Made by a program: the position numbers and the translations under genes
Part shown: one piece after another, positions 1-5,820 of the stretch
Layout: each line of letters begins with the position of its first letter
How positions within the stretch are numbered: the stretch's first letter is position 1
Notes under the pieces: generated by a model
What the model was told of the DNA's origin: nothing
Seen by the model: the letters and a program-made list of their open reading frames with translations, nothing else
Database searches by the model: none
Assembly (NCBI GenBank): GCA_030039095.1
Contig: JASHQP010000296.1
Coordinates: 1 to 6,374, forward strand
Direction of reading: 5' to 3'
DNA from: Streptosporangiaceae bacterium
GTDB taxonomy: Bacteria; Actinomycetota; Actinomycetes; Streptosporangiales; Streptosporangiaceae
DNA: 6,374 nucleotides

Positions 1-285
1 GCGCAGCCCGGTCCACAGGACCCGGGCGCGTGCCGGACTGGGGAAGGCCCCGCCGCCGGCCAGGGACAGCGGCAGGCTCGGGTGCCGGCCCGCGGCCCGT
101 TCCAGTCTGGGCCCGAGTGCGGCCGCGGTGTGGTCACCGACCTCGCCGAGGAAGGCCAGCGTGAGGTGCCATGCGGGCATGCCCGTCCAGCGAAGCCCGG
201 GCCAGCCGGGCCGCAGCGGCGCCACCGTGGCCTCGAGCTCATCCAGCGCCGCACGCGGCGGCACCACCGCGACGAACAGCCTCAC
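1..285 (-). CDS. thpR: RNA 2',3'-cyclic phosphodiesterase (2H family), N-terminal part
   Basis: Partial gene, cut by the left edge; 95 codons are visible of a family usually near 180-190 residues. The protein opens VRLFVAVVPP, the first beta strand typical of ThpR/LigT, and carries the first HxTx catalytic motif as HLTLAFLGEV at residues 40-49, preceded by the usual LRWTGMPAW. Family members hydrolyse 2',3'-cyclic phosphates to 2'-phosphates in RNA ends and can show 2'-5' ligase activity in vitro; the enzyme is cytosolic. The second HxTx motif lies outside the window, so catalytic completeness cannot be judged. I chose the GTG at 285 because the family's N-terminus begins directly with this strand; the ATG a few bases upstream runs into a stop after three codons. 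The gene follows the MFS gene by 21 bases on the same strand, so cotranscription is likely, although its Shine-Dalgarno is weak. Family assignment is confident; cellular role is not known from the sequence. Confidence 0.9.
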   Translation of the reverse strand, partial: MRLFVAVVPPRAALDELEATVAPLRPGWPGLRWTGMPAWHLTLAFLGEVGDHTAAALGPRLERAAGRHPSLPLSLAGGGAFPSPARARVLWTGLR

Positions 286-306
286 ACCTGCATGCTGCCA
301 GGCCGC

Positions 307-1557
307 TCAGGCGACCGTCCGGGCGGGCCGCAGGTACTCACGCACCCGCTTGCCGCGGCTGTGCGCGAACATCAGCCCGATCACCACGGTCGCCACCCCG
401 GAGATCACTCCGCCGGCGAGCAGGCTCATCCGCGGGCCGAACGCCTCGGCTGCCCAGCCGACCAGCGGCGACCCGATGGGGGCGCCGCCAAGGAAGACCA
501 GCATGTACAGGCCCATGACGCGGCCGCGCATCTCGGCGGTGGTGCCGAGCTGGGTCGCCGAGTTCGCGGCGGTCGAGAACGTCAGCAGGGCCAGGCCGGT
601 CGGGACCAGCATGATCAGGTACGACCAGAAGTCCGGCATCAGGCCGGCGGTCACCTCGAGGACACTGAACGCGGCGGCGGTGCTGAGCAGAAGCGTCATC
701 GTGGGCCGGGCCCGGCGGGCGGCGATCAGCGCGCCGGTCAGCGAGCCGACTGCGAGCACCGCGGACGCCAGGCCGAACAGGCCCGCACCGGTGTGGAACA
801 CCTGTCGGGACATCAGCGCGTTGGTGACCTGGAAGTTCATGCCGAACGTGGCCACGAAGAAGATCAGCACCATGGTCATCCACAGCGCCGGGCGCTCCCT
901 GACGTAGTGCATGGCCTCGCGCAGCTGGCCCTTCGCCCTGGGCACGGACTCCACCACGTGCAGCTCGGACACCCGCATCAGCTTGAGGCTGATCAGCACG
1001 GCGCCGTAGGACGCCGCGTTGACCAGGAACGCGGCGGGCGTCCCGAGCGCGGCGATGACCAGCCCGGCCACGGCAGGGCCGACGATCCTGGCGAGGTTGA
1101 ACACCGCGCTGTTGAGCGCGATCGCGTTTGCGAGCCCGTCGCGGCCGACCATCTCGGTGGCGAACGCCTGCCGGGTAGGGTTGTCGACGACGGTGACGAA
1201 GCCGAGCCCGAACGCGAGTGCGTACACCTGCCAGATCTGCACGGTATGGGTGATCGCGAGCACGCCGAGGATCAGCGCCAGCCCGCCCATGGCCGCCTGG
1301 GTCGCCATCAGGACGTGACGCTTGGAGTACCGGTCGGCGACCATCCCGCCCCACATACTGAGGAGCGTCGGGAGGAACTGCAGCCCGGTGGTGATGCCGA
1401 GCGCCGTCCCGCTGCCGTGTGTGAGGTCGAGGACGAGCCAGTCCTGCGCCACCCGCTGCATCCAGGTGCCAGTGTTCGAGATCACCTGGCCGGTTGCGAA
1501 CAGCCGGTAGTTGCGGGTGTGCAGCGACCCGAAGGTGCGCTGCAGCAGCCTGGTCAG
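307..1557 (-). CDS. MFS efflux transporter, EntS/MFS_3-like (DHA3 type), CTG start proposed
   Basis: About 416 residues, the normal size of a 12-helix major facilitator. After a short basic N-terminus (FGSLHTRNYRLF) come SNTGTWMQRVAQDWLVL in helix 1, motif A as GGMVADRYSKR around residues 70-80, and VDNPTRQAF near 124-132. These are marks of the MFS_3 group, which contains the enterobactin exporter EntS and macrolide/drug pumps. The protein sits in the cytoplasmic membrane and probably expels a small molecule by proton antiport; the substrate cannot be read from sequence. There is no ATG, GTG or TTG where the family begins. The first usable codon is CTG at 1557, which overlaps the marR stop as CTGA, the geometry of normal translational coupling. 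The next standard start, GTG at 1485, would remove the N-terminus and much of helix 1. The marR partner upstream suggests ligand-induced derepression. Function as MFS pump is confident; the start is inference. Confidence 0.9.
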   Translation of the reverse strand: MTRLLQRTFGSLHTRNYRLFATGQVISNTGTWMQRVAQDWLVLDLTHGSGTALGITTGLQFLPTLLSMWGGMVADRYSKRHVLMATQAAMGGLALILGVLAITHTVQIWQVYALAFGLGFVTVVDNPTRQAFATEMVGRDGLANAIALNSAVFNLARIVGPAVAGLVIAALGTPAAFLVNAASYGAVLISLKLMRVSELHVVESVPRAKGQLREAMHYVRERPALWMTMVLIFFVATFGMNFQVTNALMSRQVFHTGAGLFGLASAVLAVGSLTGALIAARRARPTMTLLLSTAAAFSVLEVTAGLMPDFWSYLIMLVPTGLALLTFSTAANSATQLGTTAEMRGRVMGLYMLVFLGGAPIGSPLVGWAAEAFGPRMSLLAGGVISGVATVVIGLMFAHSRGKRVREYLRPARTVA

Positions 1558-2015
1558 GACTGACTGAGCTTCTCCAGGATGGGCGCCGCCGCGCGCAGCT
1601 TCGCCCGCTCGGCCGGCGTCAGCTCCCGCAGCCGCCTGGCCAGCCAGGCCTCCCTGACCCGCCGTGACTGATACACCAGCTCCCGGCCGGTATCGGTCAC
1701 CGTGAGCATCACCTGGCGCTTGTCCGTGGCGTGTGCGGCCCGGGCGACCAAATCGTGCCCCTCGAGAACGGTGATGACCCTCGTCATGGACGGCGGCTGC
1801 ACCTTCTCGTGCTCGGCGAGCTCGCCCGGGGTCATGGCGCCATGCGCCACGAGCGTTGCCAGGGCGCCCATCTGAGTGTCGGACAGCTCGGAGAGCACGG
1901 GCAACCCGTGCGCGGCCCGCTCGGCGCGCAGCCGGCGCGCGAGCCGCGTCACCGAGATCCGGAGCGCCGAAGCCAGGCCCGCGTCCGACCTGGTCTCCTG
2001 TGTAGTCATGTTCAT
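1554..2015 (-). CDS. MarR-family transcriptional regulator
   Basis: A 153-residue protein of normal MarR length. An N-terminal dimerisation helix (LASALRISVTRLARRLR, about residues 14-30) precedes the winged helix-turn-helix: LSDTQMGALATLVAHGAMTPGELAEHEKV (split over residues 44-72), recognition helix QPPSMTRVITVLEGHDLV near 73-90, and the wing with the conserved DxR signature (TDKRQ, D98/R100), then VTDTG. The C-terminal helices complete the dimer interface. MarR proteins bind palindromes as dimers and usually release DNA when they bind small phenolic or drug-like ligands. Start: ATG at 2015 or the second ATG at 2009; a CAGG lies 3 or 9 bases before them respectively, which slightly favours the second. 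The gene ends in a 4-base overlap with the MFS pump downstream, so it very probably regulates that pump and itself. A nested palindrome lies on its own start codon. Confidence 0.95.
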   Translation of the reverse strand: MNMTTQETRSDAGLASALRISVTRLARRLRAERAAHGLPVLSELSDTQMGALATLVAHGAMTPGELAEHEKVQPPSMTRVITVLEGHDLVARAAHATDKRQVMLTVTDTGRELVYQSRRVREAWLARRLRELTPAERAKLRAAAPILEKLSQS

Positions 2016-2040
2016 TAGCCTGAGTCATTACTCTTGCTAA
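2015..2040. promoter_or_regulatory. Nested 26-bp palindrome, probable MarR operator
   Basis: Read on the minus strand the site has outer arms TTAGC and GCTAA and inner arms GAGT and ACTC, with 2-base gaps and a 4-base centre (AATG), all perfectly symmetrical about one axis. Its last base is the A of the ATG at 2015. Size, symmetry, low G+C against its surroundings and position fit a MarR-dimer operator that would block initiation of marR-MFS transcription. Seen: the symmetry. Inferred: that MarR binds it. Confidence 0.65.
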
Positions 2041-2045
2041 CGGTA
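2040..2045 (-). promoter_or_regulatory. Possible -10 element of marR
   Basis: TACCGT fits the actinobacterial TAnnnT -10 pattern and would put the start of transcription at about 2032, inside the palindrome, giving a leader of about 17 bases. The hexamer 17 bases upstream (GTGCGG) is a poor -35, so this is a weak prediction. Confidence 0.25.
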
Positions 2046-2140
2046 GCGGAGCGCCTCGCATTCCGCACGGCCGATAGCGGGGTTGGCCAGGCACGCGGCA
2101 CGTACCAGGCACTAAGTACATCACGCGTTGCCCGCCGAGT

Positions 2141-2146
2141 TACCGT
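2141..2146 (+). promoter_or_regulatory. Possible -10 element giving a leaderless transcript
   Basis: TACCGT ends 7 bases before the GTG at 2154, the spacing expected if transcription begins on the start codon itself. The absence of a Shine-Dalgarno before that GTG agrees. No -35 resembling TTGAC is found 17-18 bases upstream, so support is modest. Confidence 0.25.
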
Positions 2147-2153
2147 GGATCAC

Positions 2154-2414
2154 GTGAGCAACGCCCGCAAGCCGACCCCGGAACCGCTCGAGGCCAACGA
2201 TCAGATGGTCACCGCGGCGATCACTGCCGGGTGGGCCGTCGCGCTGGTCGTGCTGCTCGTGGTCAGATCGGACATACCGGCGCACGACCGGTGGTGGATC
2301 TGGACCTGCGTCACAGGGCTGGGGCTCGGCGTCTTCGGGCTGCTGTATGTCCCACGGCTGAAGCGCTCGCGGGAACGGGCGGCCCGCCGGCACGCCGAGG
2401 CCGGCCAGCGCTAA
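2154..2414 (+). CDS. DUF2530-like small two-helix membrane protein
   Basis: An 86-residue protein beginning VSNARKPTPEPLEAND. Two hydrophobic segments follow: ITAGWAVALVVLLVV (about residues 23-37) and WWIWTCVTGLGLGVFGLLYV (split around residues 47-66), with a basic, charged tail RLKRSRERAARRHAEAGQR. A short proline-rich start with PLEAND, a WW-W pattern before helix 2, a GLGLG-F-G run and an arginine-rich end match my recollection of DUF2530, an actinobacterial family of unknown function. Likely an inner-membrane protein with a cytoplasmic basic tail. I chose GTG at 2154 because it begins just before the conserved part; GTG at 2145 is the alternative. The frame is open further upstream to 2034, but that part shows no family character. 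No Shine-Dalgarno is visible, which would suit a leaderless mRNA. The TAA stop overlaps the stop of the converging DUF3027 gene. Confidence 0.8.
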   Translation: MSNARKPTPEPLEANDQMVTAAITAGWAVALVVLLVVRSDIPAHDRWWIWTCVTGLGLGVFGLLYVPRLKRSRERAARRHAEAGQR

Positions 2415-3319
2415 GCGTGATCGAGCGACTCGAAGACGGTCTCCTCCATGGAGACGCCCGGCATGTCGACCAGGTCGTACCCGAGCTCGTCGATCACCGG
2501 TGACGCCGCTCCGTAGGCCGCGTCGGGCGTGGCCGCCTCCGAGTGCGCACCGCAGCCGTGGTCGAGCGACACGACCCGTCCGTCGTCCGGCGCGAACTCG
2601 TTAGCGCAGACCCCGAACACCCGGCCGAGCGGGCCGTCGAGGCGCACCAGGAAGCCGCAGGTCATGCACGGTCCCGGGGCCGCATGCGCCAGCGGGCTGC
2701 GCGGTCCGTGCTCTCCGGAGTACCAGCGCAGCGCGGTCTCGTCCCGGCCGATCGCGGACAAGACCCGGGAACGCTTGGGCGCGGAGTCGGTCTCGTACCC
2801 GGGAGCCGGGCCGGAGCCGGACGGCTGCGAGGCCGTGACCGGGCTGCCCGGTGGCGGGTCGATCGTTGGCAGCGCAGCGTCCCACGGGGCGGCGTCATCC
2901 CAGTCCAGTACGCCTTCGTCGCCTTCGAGCACGACCGCGGGGACGAGCCGCTCGTCGTCATCGGAGGCAGGCAGCAGGTCGCCGACTCCCACGTCGCCGG
3001 GCCGGACCCGGTCGCGCCACGGCACCCAGTCCGGCGCGAGGAGCGAATCGGGGCCCGGCAGCAGCAGGCTCTCACTGACCGTCACCGTCTTGGCGCGCGA
3101 AGCCCGCGCGACCGTCACCGCCCATCGCCAGCCGGCGTAGGCGGGGTCCAGGCACGCGAACAGGTGCGTGACGACGCGATCGCCGTCGGACTGCATGCCG
3201 AGGTGCTCGCCAACCTGATTCGGGCCGACGACGTCGATCGCGGCGGACCGGGCCAGGTCAACGGCCTCCGCGCAGGCCTCGTCGATCTCGCGGCTGGTGC
3301 GGGCGCTGACCGTGCTCAC
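2411..3319 (-). CDS. DUF3027 domain protein with Cys/His cluster
   Basis: A soluble protein of 302 residues. The N-terminal half (VDLARSAAI, VGEHLGMQSDGDRVVTHLF, then YAGWRWAVTVARASR and VTVSESLLLPG, through PDWVPWRDRVRPGDVGVGDLLP to about residue 117) matches my recollection of DUF3027, an actinobacterial family without known function. A variable acidic and proline-rich middle leads to a C-terminal block with CMTCGF at about 218-223, VCANEFAPDDG at about 237-247 and DHGCGAHSE at about 253-261. The spaced Cys and His residues look like a zinc-binding site. No signal peptide or membrane segment is present, so it is cytosolic. GTG at 3319 was chosen because conserved sequence begins soon after it and the upstream extension is unlike the family; a GAGGA lies 13 bases before it, farther than usual. 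It diverges from the MFS gene at 3507 and converges on DUF2530 with overlapping stops. Family call is fairly sure; function is unknown. Confidence 0.88.
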   Translation of the reverse strand: MSTVSARTSREIDEACAEAVDLARSAAIDVVGPNQVGEHLGMQSDGDRVVTHLFACLDPAYAGWRWAVTVARASRAKTVTVSESLLLPGPDSLLAPDWVPWRDRVRPGDVGVGDLLPASDDDERLVPAVVLEGDEGVLDWDDAAPWDAALPTIDPPPGSPVTASQPSGSGPAPGYETDSAPKRSRVLSAIGRDETALRWYSGEHGPRSPLAHAAPGPCMTCGFLVRLDGPLGRVFGVCANEFAPDDGRVVSLDHGCGAHSEAATPDAAYGAASPVIDELGYDLVDMPGVSMEETVFESLDHA

Positions 3320-3506
3320 GTTAAGTAATTGTTCCTCATTCGGTGGTAAGCACGCATCCGGATCGCGACTACCGGCGATTCGATGACCGGGGACGGTCGT
3401 CGCAGTGCTACAGAAGCAGAATACTTGGGCTATGAACGAGACGCGCACGCATGCCGTACGCGCCCCTGTGCGAACCTGAGGAGCGGTTCGGAGAGAACGA
3501 GGACCA
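3320..3506. promoter_or_regulatory. Divergent promoter region, DUF3027 / spinster-like MFS
   Basis: This 187-base gap must hold the promoters of both diverging genes. The stretch next to the DUF3027 start (about 3319-3332) is a small AT-rich island, unusual in this sequence. On the plus strand AATACT (3420-3425) is a conceivable -10. I see no convincing -35 box, no strong palindrome and no RNA gene. Confidence 0.4.
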
Positions 3507-5030
3507 TTGCAGGGCACGGAAGATCCGGACACACGGCCGGGGGCGTTTGGGTCCGCCTACCGGGTCGTCCGCCGCGGCGGGCAGGCGGCGAGGCGACGCG
3601 TCGTCGCCGCGTCCGGCGGTCCCACGCGCGCCCGGATCGTGCTCGTGCTCGGCAGCGTCCTGGCCCTGTCCAGCGCGGACGCGTCCACGGTCGGCGCGGC
3701 AGCGACCGAGCTGCGGCACTCCCTGCACATCGGGAACACCGACATCGGCCTGCTGGTCGCCGTGACGTCGCTGGTGGGAGCCGTGTTCTCGGTGCCGTTC
3801 GGCATGCTCGCCGACCGGGCGCGGCGCACCTGGATCCTCGGCATCTCGGTCGTGATCTGGGGCGCCGCGATGATCTGGGGCGCGACCGCCTCCTCGTTCA
3901 CGCAGCTGCTCTTCGACCGGATCTGGCTCGGGGCGGTGACCGCCGCCACGGCGCCCACGGTGGCGTCGCTGGTCGGCGACTGGATCCCGGGGTCGGAGCG
4001 GGGCAAGATCTTCGGTTACATCCTCACTGGCGAGCTGGCCGGTGCCGGCGTCGGCTTCGCCGTCACCGGCGACATCGCCGCGCTGTCCTGGCGCGCCGCC
4101 TTCGTCATCCTCGCCCTCCCCGCGTTCTTGCTCGCGTACCTGGTCTTCAAGCTGCCGGAGCCGGCGCGCGGCGGGCAGGGCGTGCTCGCCCCCGAGCCCG
4201 GCTACGCCCCGGCCGCGGGGGCCTCCCCGCAGCCCGAGCCCGAGCCCGAGAAGAACGGGCACGAGCCGACGGACGCCCAGCGGATCGCGCTGGCGCGCGG
4301 GATCGTGCCCGACCCCGGCCTGCTCGAGCTCCATCCGCGGCCGCGGATGGGCCTGGGCGAGGCGATCAGGTACGTGCTGCGGGTCCGCACGAACGTCGCG
4401 CTGATCGTCTCCGGTGCCCTCGGCTACTACTTCCTCGCGGGGGTGCAGACGTTCGGCGTGGAGTTCGTCGGCGGCCAGTACCACGTCGGCCAGGTGCTCG
4501 CCAACCTGCTGCTGCTCGTCGTCGGGGCGGGTGCGGTCATCGGGGTCCTCGCCGGCGGCCCGCTCGGGGACGCGCTGCTGCACCGGGGGCGGCTGAACGG
4601 CCGCGTGATGGTCGCGGCGGTGGCCGCCACGATCACCGTGCTGCTGTTCATCCCGGCGCTGCTCACCCGGAGCGCGCTGACCGCGCTGCCGTACATCGTG
4701 CTGGCCGCGGCCTGCCTGTCGGCGCAGAACCCGCCGATCGACGCCGCGCGGCTCGACATCATGCCCGCGTTCCTGTGGGGACGCGCCGAGGGCATACGCA
4801 ACCTGATCCGAACCGGCGCCCAGGCGCTGGCGCCGGTGCTGTTCGGCGCCGTCTCCCAGTACGTGTTCGGCGGGGGGAACAGCGGGCTGCGGTGGACCTT
4901 CGTCGTCATGATGGTCCCGCTGAGCCTCTCGGCCGTGTTCCTGTTCGGGGCGAGCCGGAGATACCCGGTCGACGTCGCGACCGCGGCGGCCATCCCCACC
5001 CCGCGTCCGCGCAGCGCGACCGGGGCTTAG
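3507..5030 (+). CDS. Spinster-like major facilitator transporter
   Basis: A 507-residue inner-membrane transporter with 12 predicted helices. Helix 1 (IVLVLGSVLALSSADAS) starts only near residue 44, after a basic cytoplasmic N-terminus (RVVRRGGQAARRR). Motif A is GMLADRARR at 99-107; then DRIWLGAVTAATAPTVASL, GSERGKIFGYILTGELAG and SWRAAFVILALPAFLLAYL follow the pattern of spinster-like MFS proteins. A long central loop (about 216-290) contains a PEPEPE run encoded near 4231-4250 and a perfect 20-bp DNA palindrome. The second half continues from IRYVLRVRTNVALIV to FLFGASRR. The substrate is unknown; the spinster group includes lipid and small-molecule transporters, but this should not be pressed. 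Start TTG at 3507: GAGGA ends 3 bases and GGAGAG 11 bases upstream, neither ideally spaced, yet no other start precedes helix 1. The TAG stop overlaps the stop of the converging cold-shock gene. Confidence 0.9.
   Translation: MQGTEDPDTRPGAFGSAYRVVRRGGQAARRRVVAASGGPTRARIVLVLGSVLALSSADASTVGAAATELRHSLHIGNTDIGLLVAVTSLVGAVFSVPFGMLADRARRTWILGISVVIWGAAMIWGATASSFTQLLFDRIWLGAVTAATAPTVASLVGDWIPGSERGKIFGYILTGELAGAGVGFAVTGDIAALSWRAAFVILALPAFLLAYLVFKLPEPARGGQGVLAPEPGYAPAAGASPQPEPEPEKNGHEPTDAQRIALARGIVPDPGLLELHPRPRMGLGEAIRYVLRVRTNVALIVSGALGYYFLAGVQTFGVEFVGGQYHVGQVLANLLLLVVGAGAVIGVLAGGPLGDALLHRGRLNGRVMVAAVAATITVLLFIPALLTRSALTALPYIVLAAACLSAQNPPIDAARLDIMPAFLWGRAEGIRNLIRTGAQALAPVLFGAVSQYVFGGGNSGLRWTFVVMMVPLSLSAVFLFGASRRYPVDVATAAAIPTPRPRSATGA
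4331..4350. repeat. Perfect 20-bp palindrome inside the MFS gene
   Basis: The two 10-base halves, CCATCCGCGG and CCGCGGATGG, are exact reverse complements with no spacer. The site encodes part of the central cytoplasmic loop (around HPRPRMG), where protein constraint is low. Role unknown; it could be chance in GC-rich coding DNA or a protein-binding site. Confidence 0.9.
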
Positions 5031-5410
5031 ACCTCGAGGTCGCCCGCCACGGCGCGGAGCATCGCCGCGACCTTCTTCGACTCGCGGCTGTCCGGATGCT
5101 TGCCACGCCGGTAGGTGTTGGAGACCCCGTCCAGCAGCTTGATCAGGTCCTCGATGATGACCGTCATCTCGTCCGGGCTCTTCCTGCTGGCCTTGGCTAT
5201 GGTCGGCGGCGGGTCAAGGGTCCGTACCTGGAGTGCCTGCGTGCCCCGGCGGCCCTCGGCGACACCGAACTCGACGCGCTGGCCGGGACGCAGCACCGTT
5301 CCGGCACTCTGCAGGGCGGTTGAGTGCACAAAAACCTCACCCCCGTCATCGCGGGTGAGAAAGCCGAAGCCTTTGTCGGCGTCATACCACTTGACCTTGC
5401 CAGTGGGCAC
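5027..5410 (-). CDS. Cold-shock domain protein with C-terminal extension
   Basis: A 127-residue cytosolic protein. Residues 1-66 form a cold-shock domain: PTGKVKWYDADKGFGFLTRD holds RNP1 (KGFGFL, 13-18), and VFVHST (26-31) is RNP2, with S30 where CspA has Phe. FGVAEGRRGTQALQV closes the barrel. Such domains bind single-stranded RNA or DNA and act as RNA chaperones. Classical Csp proteins end at about 65-70 residues; this one continues for about 60 with a linker (DPPPTIAKASRKSPDE) and helical, charged segments (MTVIIEDLIKLLDGVSNTY; SRESKKVAAMLRAVAGDLEV). I recall similar long forms in actinomycetes. GTG at 5410 was chosen: AAGG lies 8 bases upstream and the cold-shock fold starts at once; an in-frame GTG at 5464 would add 18 unlike residues. 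Its TAA stop overlaps the MFS stop. Confidence 0.94.
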   Translation of the reverse strand: MPTGKVKWYDADKGFGFLTRDDGGEVFVHSTALQSAGTVLRPGQRVEFGVAEGRRGTQALQVRTLDPPPTIAKASRKSPDEMTVIIEDLIKLLDGVSNTYRRGKHPDSRESKKVAAMLRAVAGDLEV

Positions 5411-5417
5411 GAGCGAG

Positions 5418-5421
5418 ACCT
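5418..5421 (-). promoter_or_regulatory. Ribosome binding site of the cold-shock gene
   Basis: Read on the minus strand, AAGG lies 8 bases before the GTG at 5410. This decides the start in favour of 5410 over the in-frame GTG at 5464. It is one of the better-placed Shine-Dalgarno sequences in this window. Confidence 0.55.
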
Positions 5422-5443
5422 TACGCGAAGAGGAACCATACGT

Positions 5444-5459
5444 GTGCCCGCAGGGGCAC
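5444..5459 (-). other. Hairpin in the cold-shock leader
   Basis: Arms GTGCCC and GGGCAC pair perfectly around a 4-base loop; flanking GTGT/CACAC can extend the stem past a bulge. It lies about 34-49 bases before the GTG at 5410 and would be in the 5' leader if transcription starts upstream. No U-run follows, so it is not an intrinsic terminator. A regulatory role is only a guess. Confidence 0.4.
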
Positions 5460-5820
5460 CTCACACAAGGCTATCGGTACCGCGGCGGTTATGGCGGATC
5501 CTGACCTCCCCGAGACGATCCGTGATGGCACGATCGCACGGCGCCAGCAACCGCGCCAAGCTGACGCGCGGCGGGACCGCGGGCAGCGACGTGGCCCCGG
5601 CCGCAGCGGCCAGGGCCACGTCCTCCACAGCCTCACACGTCGGATGGTGCTGGGACGGGATCGCGTGCGAAGCCAGGAACAGGCGGGTACTGCCAACCGC
5701 TGCCCCGCGAAGCATCAACACCCAGGTCAGTGATACCCGAGTCCGCTGAAGGGCAATCATGTGTGGCGGGTGTCGCTGGTGTGATCCAGTGCGTGCGACG
5801 GCCCGCAGGGACGCTCTCGC
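5460..5820. other. Region without a convincing gene
   Basis: Between the cold-shock leader and the end of the membrane-protein gene I find no recognisable gene, tRNA, repeat or terminator. Two open frames exist: minus 5760-5461 (99 codons, starting MIALQRTRVSLTW) and plus 5525-5749 (74 codons, starting MARSHGASNRAK). Both have fairly high third-position G+C between about 5525 and 5660, but neither has a good ribosome site or a family I know, and their ends look random. A decayed gene or a real small unknown gene on one strand cannot be excluded. The part nearest 5470-5520 probably includes the cold-shock promoter; TAGCCT on the minus strand (5470-5475) is a possible -10. Confidence 0.5.

Noticed and set aside
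82..1563. 493-codon open frame on the plus strand.
   Set aside because: It is antisense to thpR and the MFS gene; the product is low-complexity His/Gly/Arg-rich sequence typical of GC-rich shadow frames.
1558..2124. The MFS reading frame remains open through all of marR up to an ATG at 2124, as if a 605-residue fusion protein.
   Set aside because: The translated extension is an Arg/Gly/Ala-rich shadow of the marR gene without any family feature; the same DNA encodes a complete MarR in another frame.
2034..2153. In-frame extension of the DUF2530 gene upstream to an ATG-like start at 2034.
   Set aside because: The added residues are unlike the family and would cover the divergent marR promoter and operator.
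4812..4837. Inverted repeat with 9-bp arms (ACCGGCGCC and GGCGCCGGT) and an 8-base loop.
   Set aside because: It lies within a conserved helix-coding part of the MFS gene and consists of Ala/Gly/Pro codons; codon bias explains it, and no U-run follows.
3383..5323. 646-codon open frame on the plus strand.
   Set aside because: It overlaps the spinster-like MFS gene in another frame and is a run of Arg/Gly/Ala residues with no domain; the MFS frame is unmistakable.
5411..5464. Longer cold-shock protein beginning at GTG 5464.
   Set aside because: The 18 extra residues (with CPCGH) precede a complete cold-shock fold; the AAGG site points to GTG 5410 instead.
5525..5749. Possible small gene on the plus strand starting MARSHG.
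   Set aside because: No ribosome site, no recognised family, and third-position bias fades in the last third; kept only as part of the gap description.
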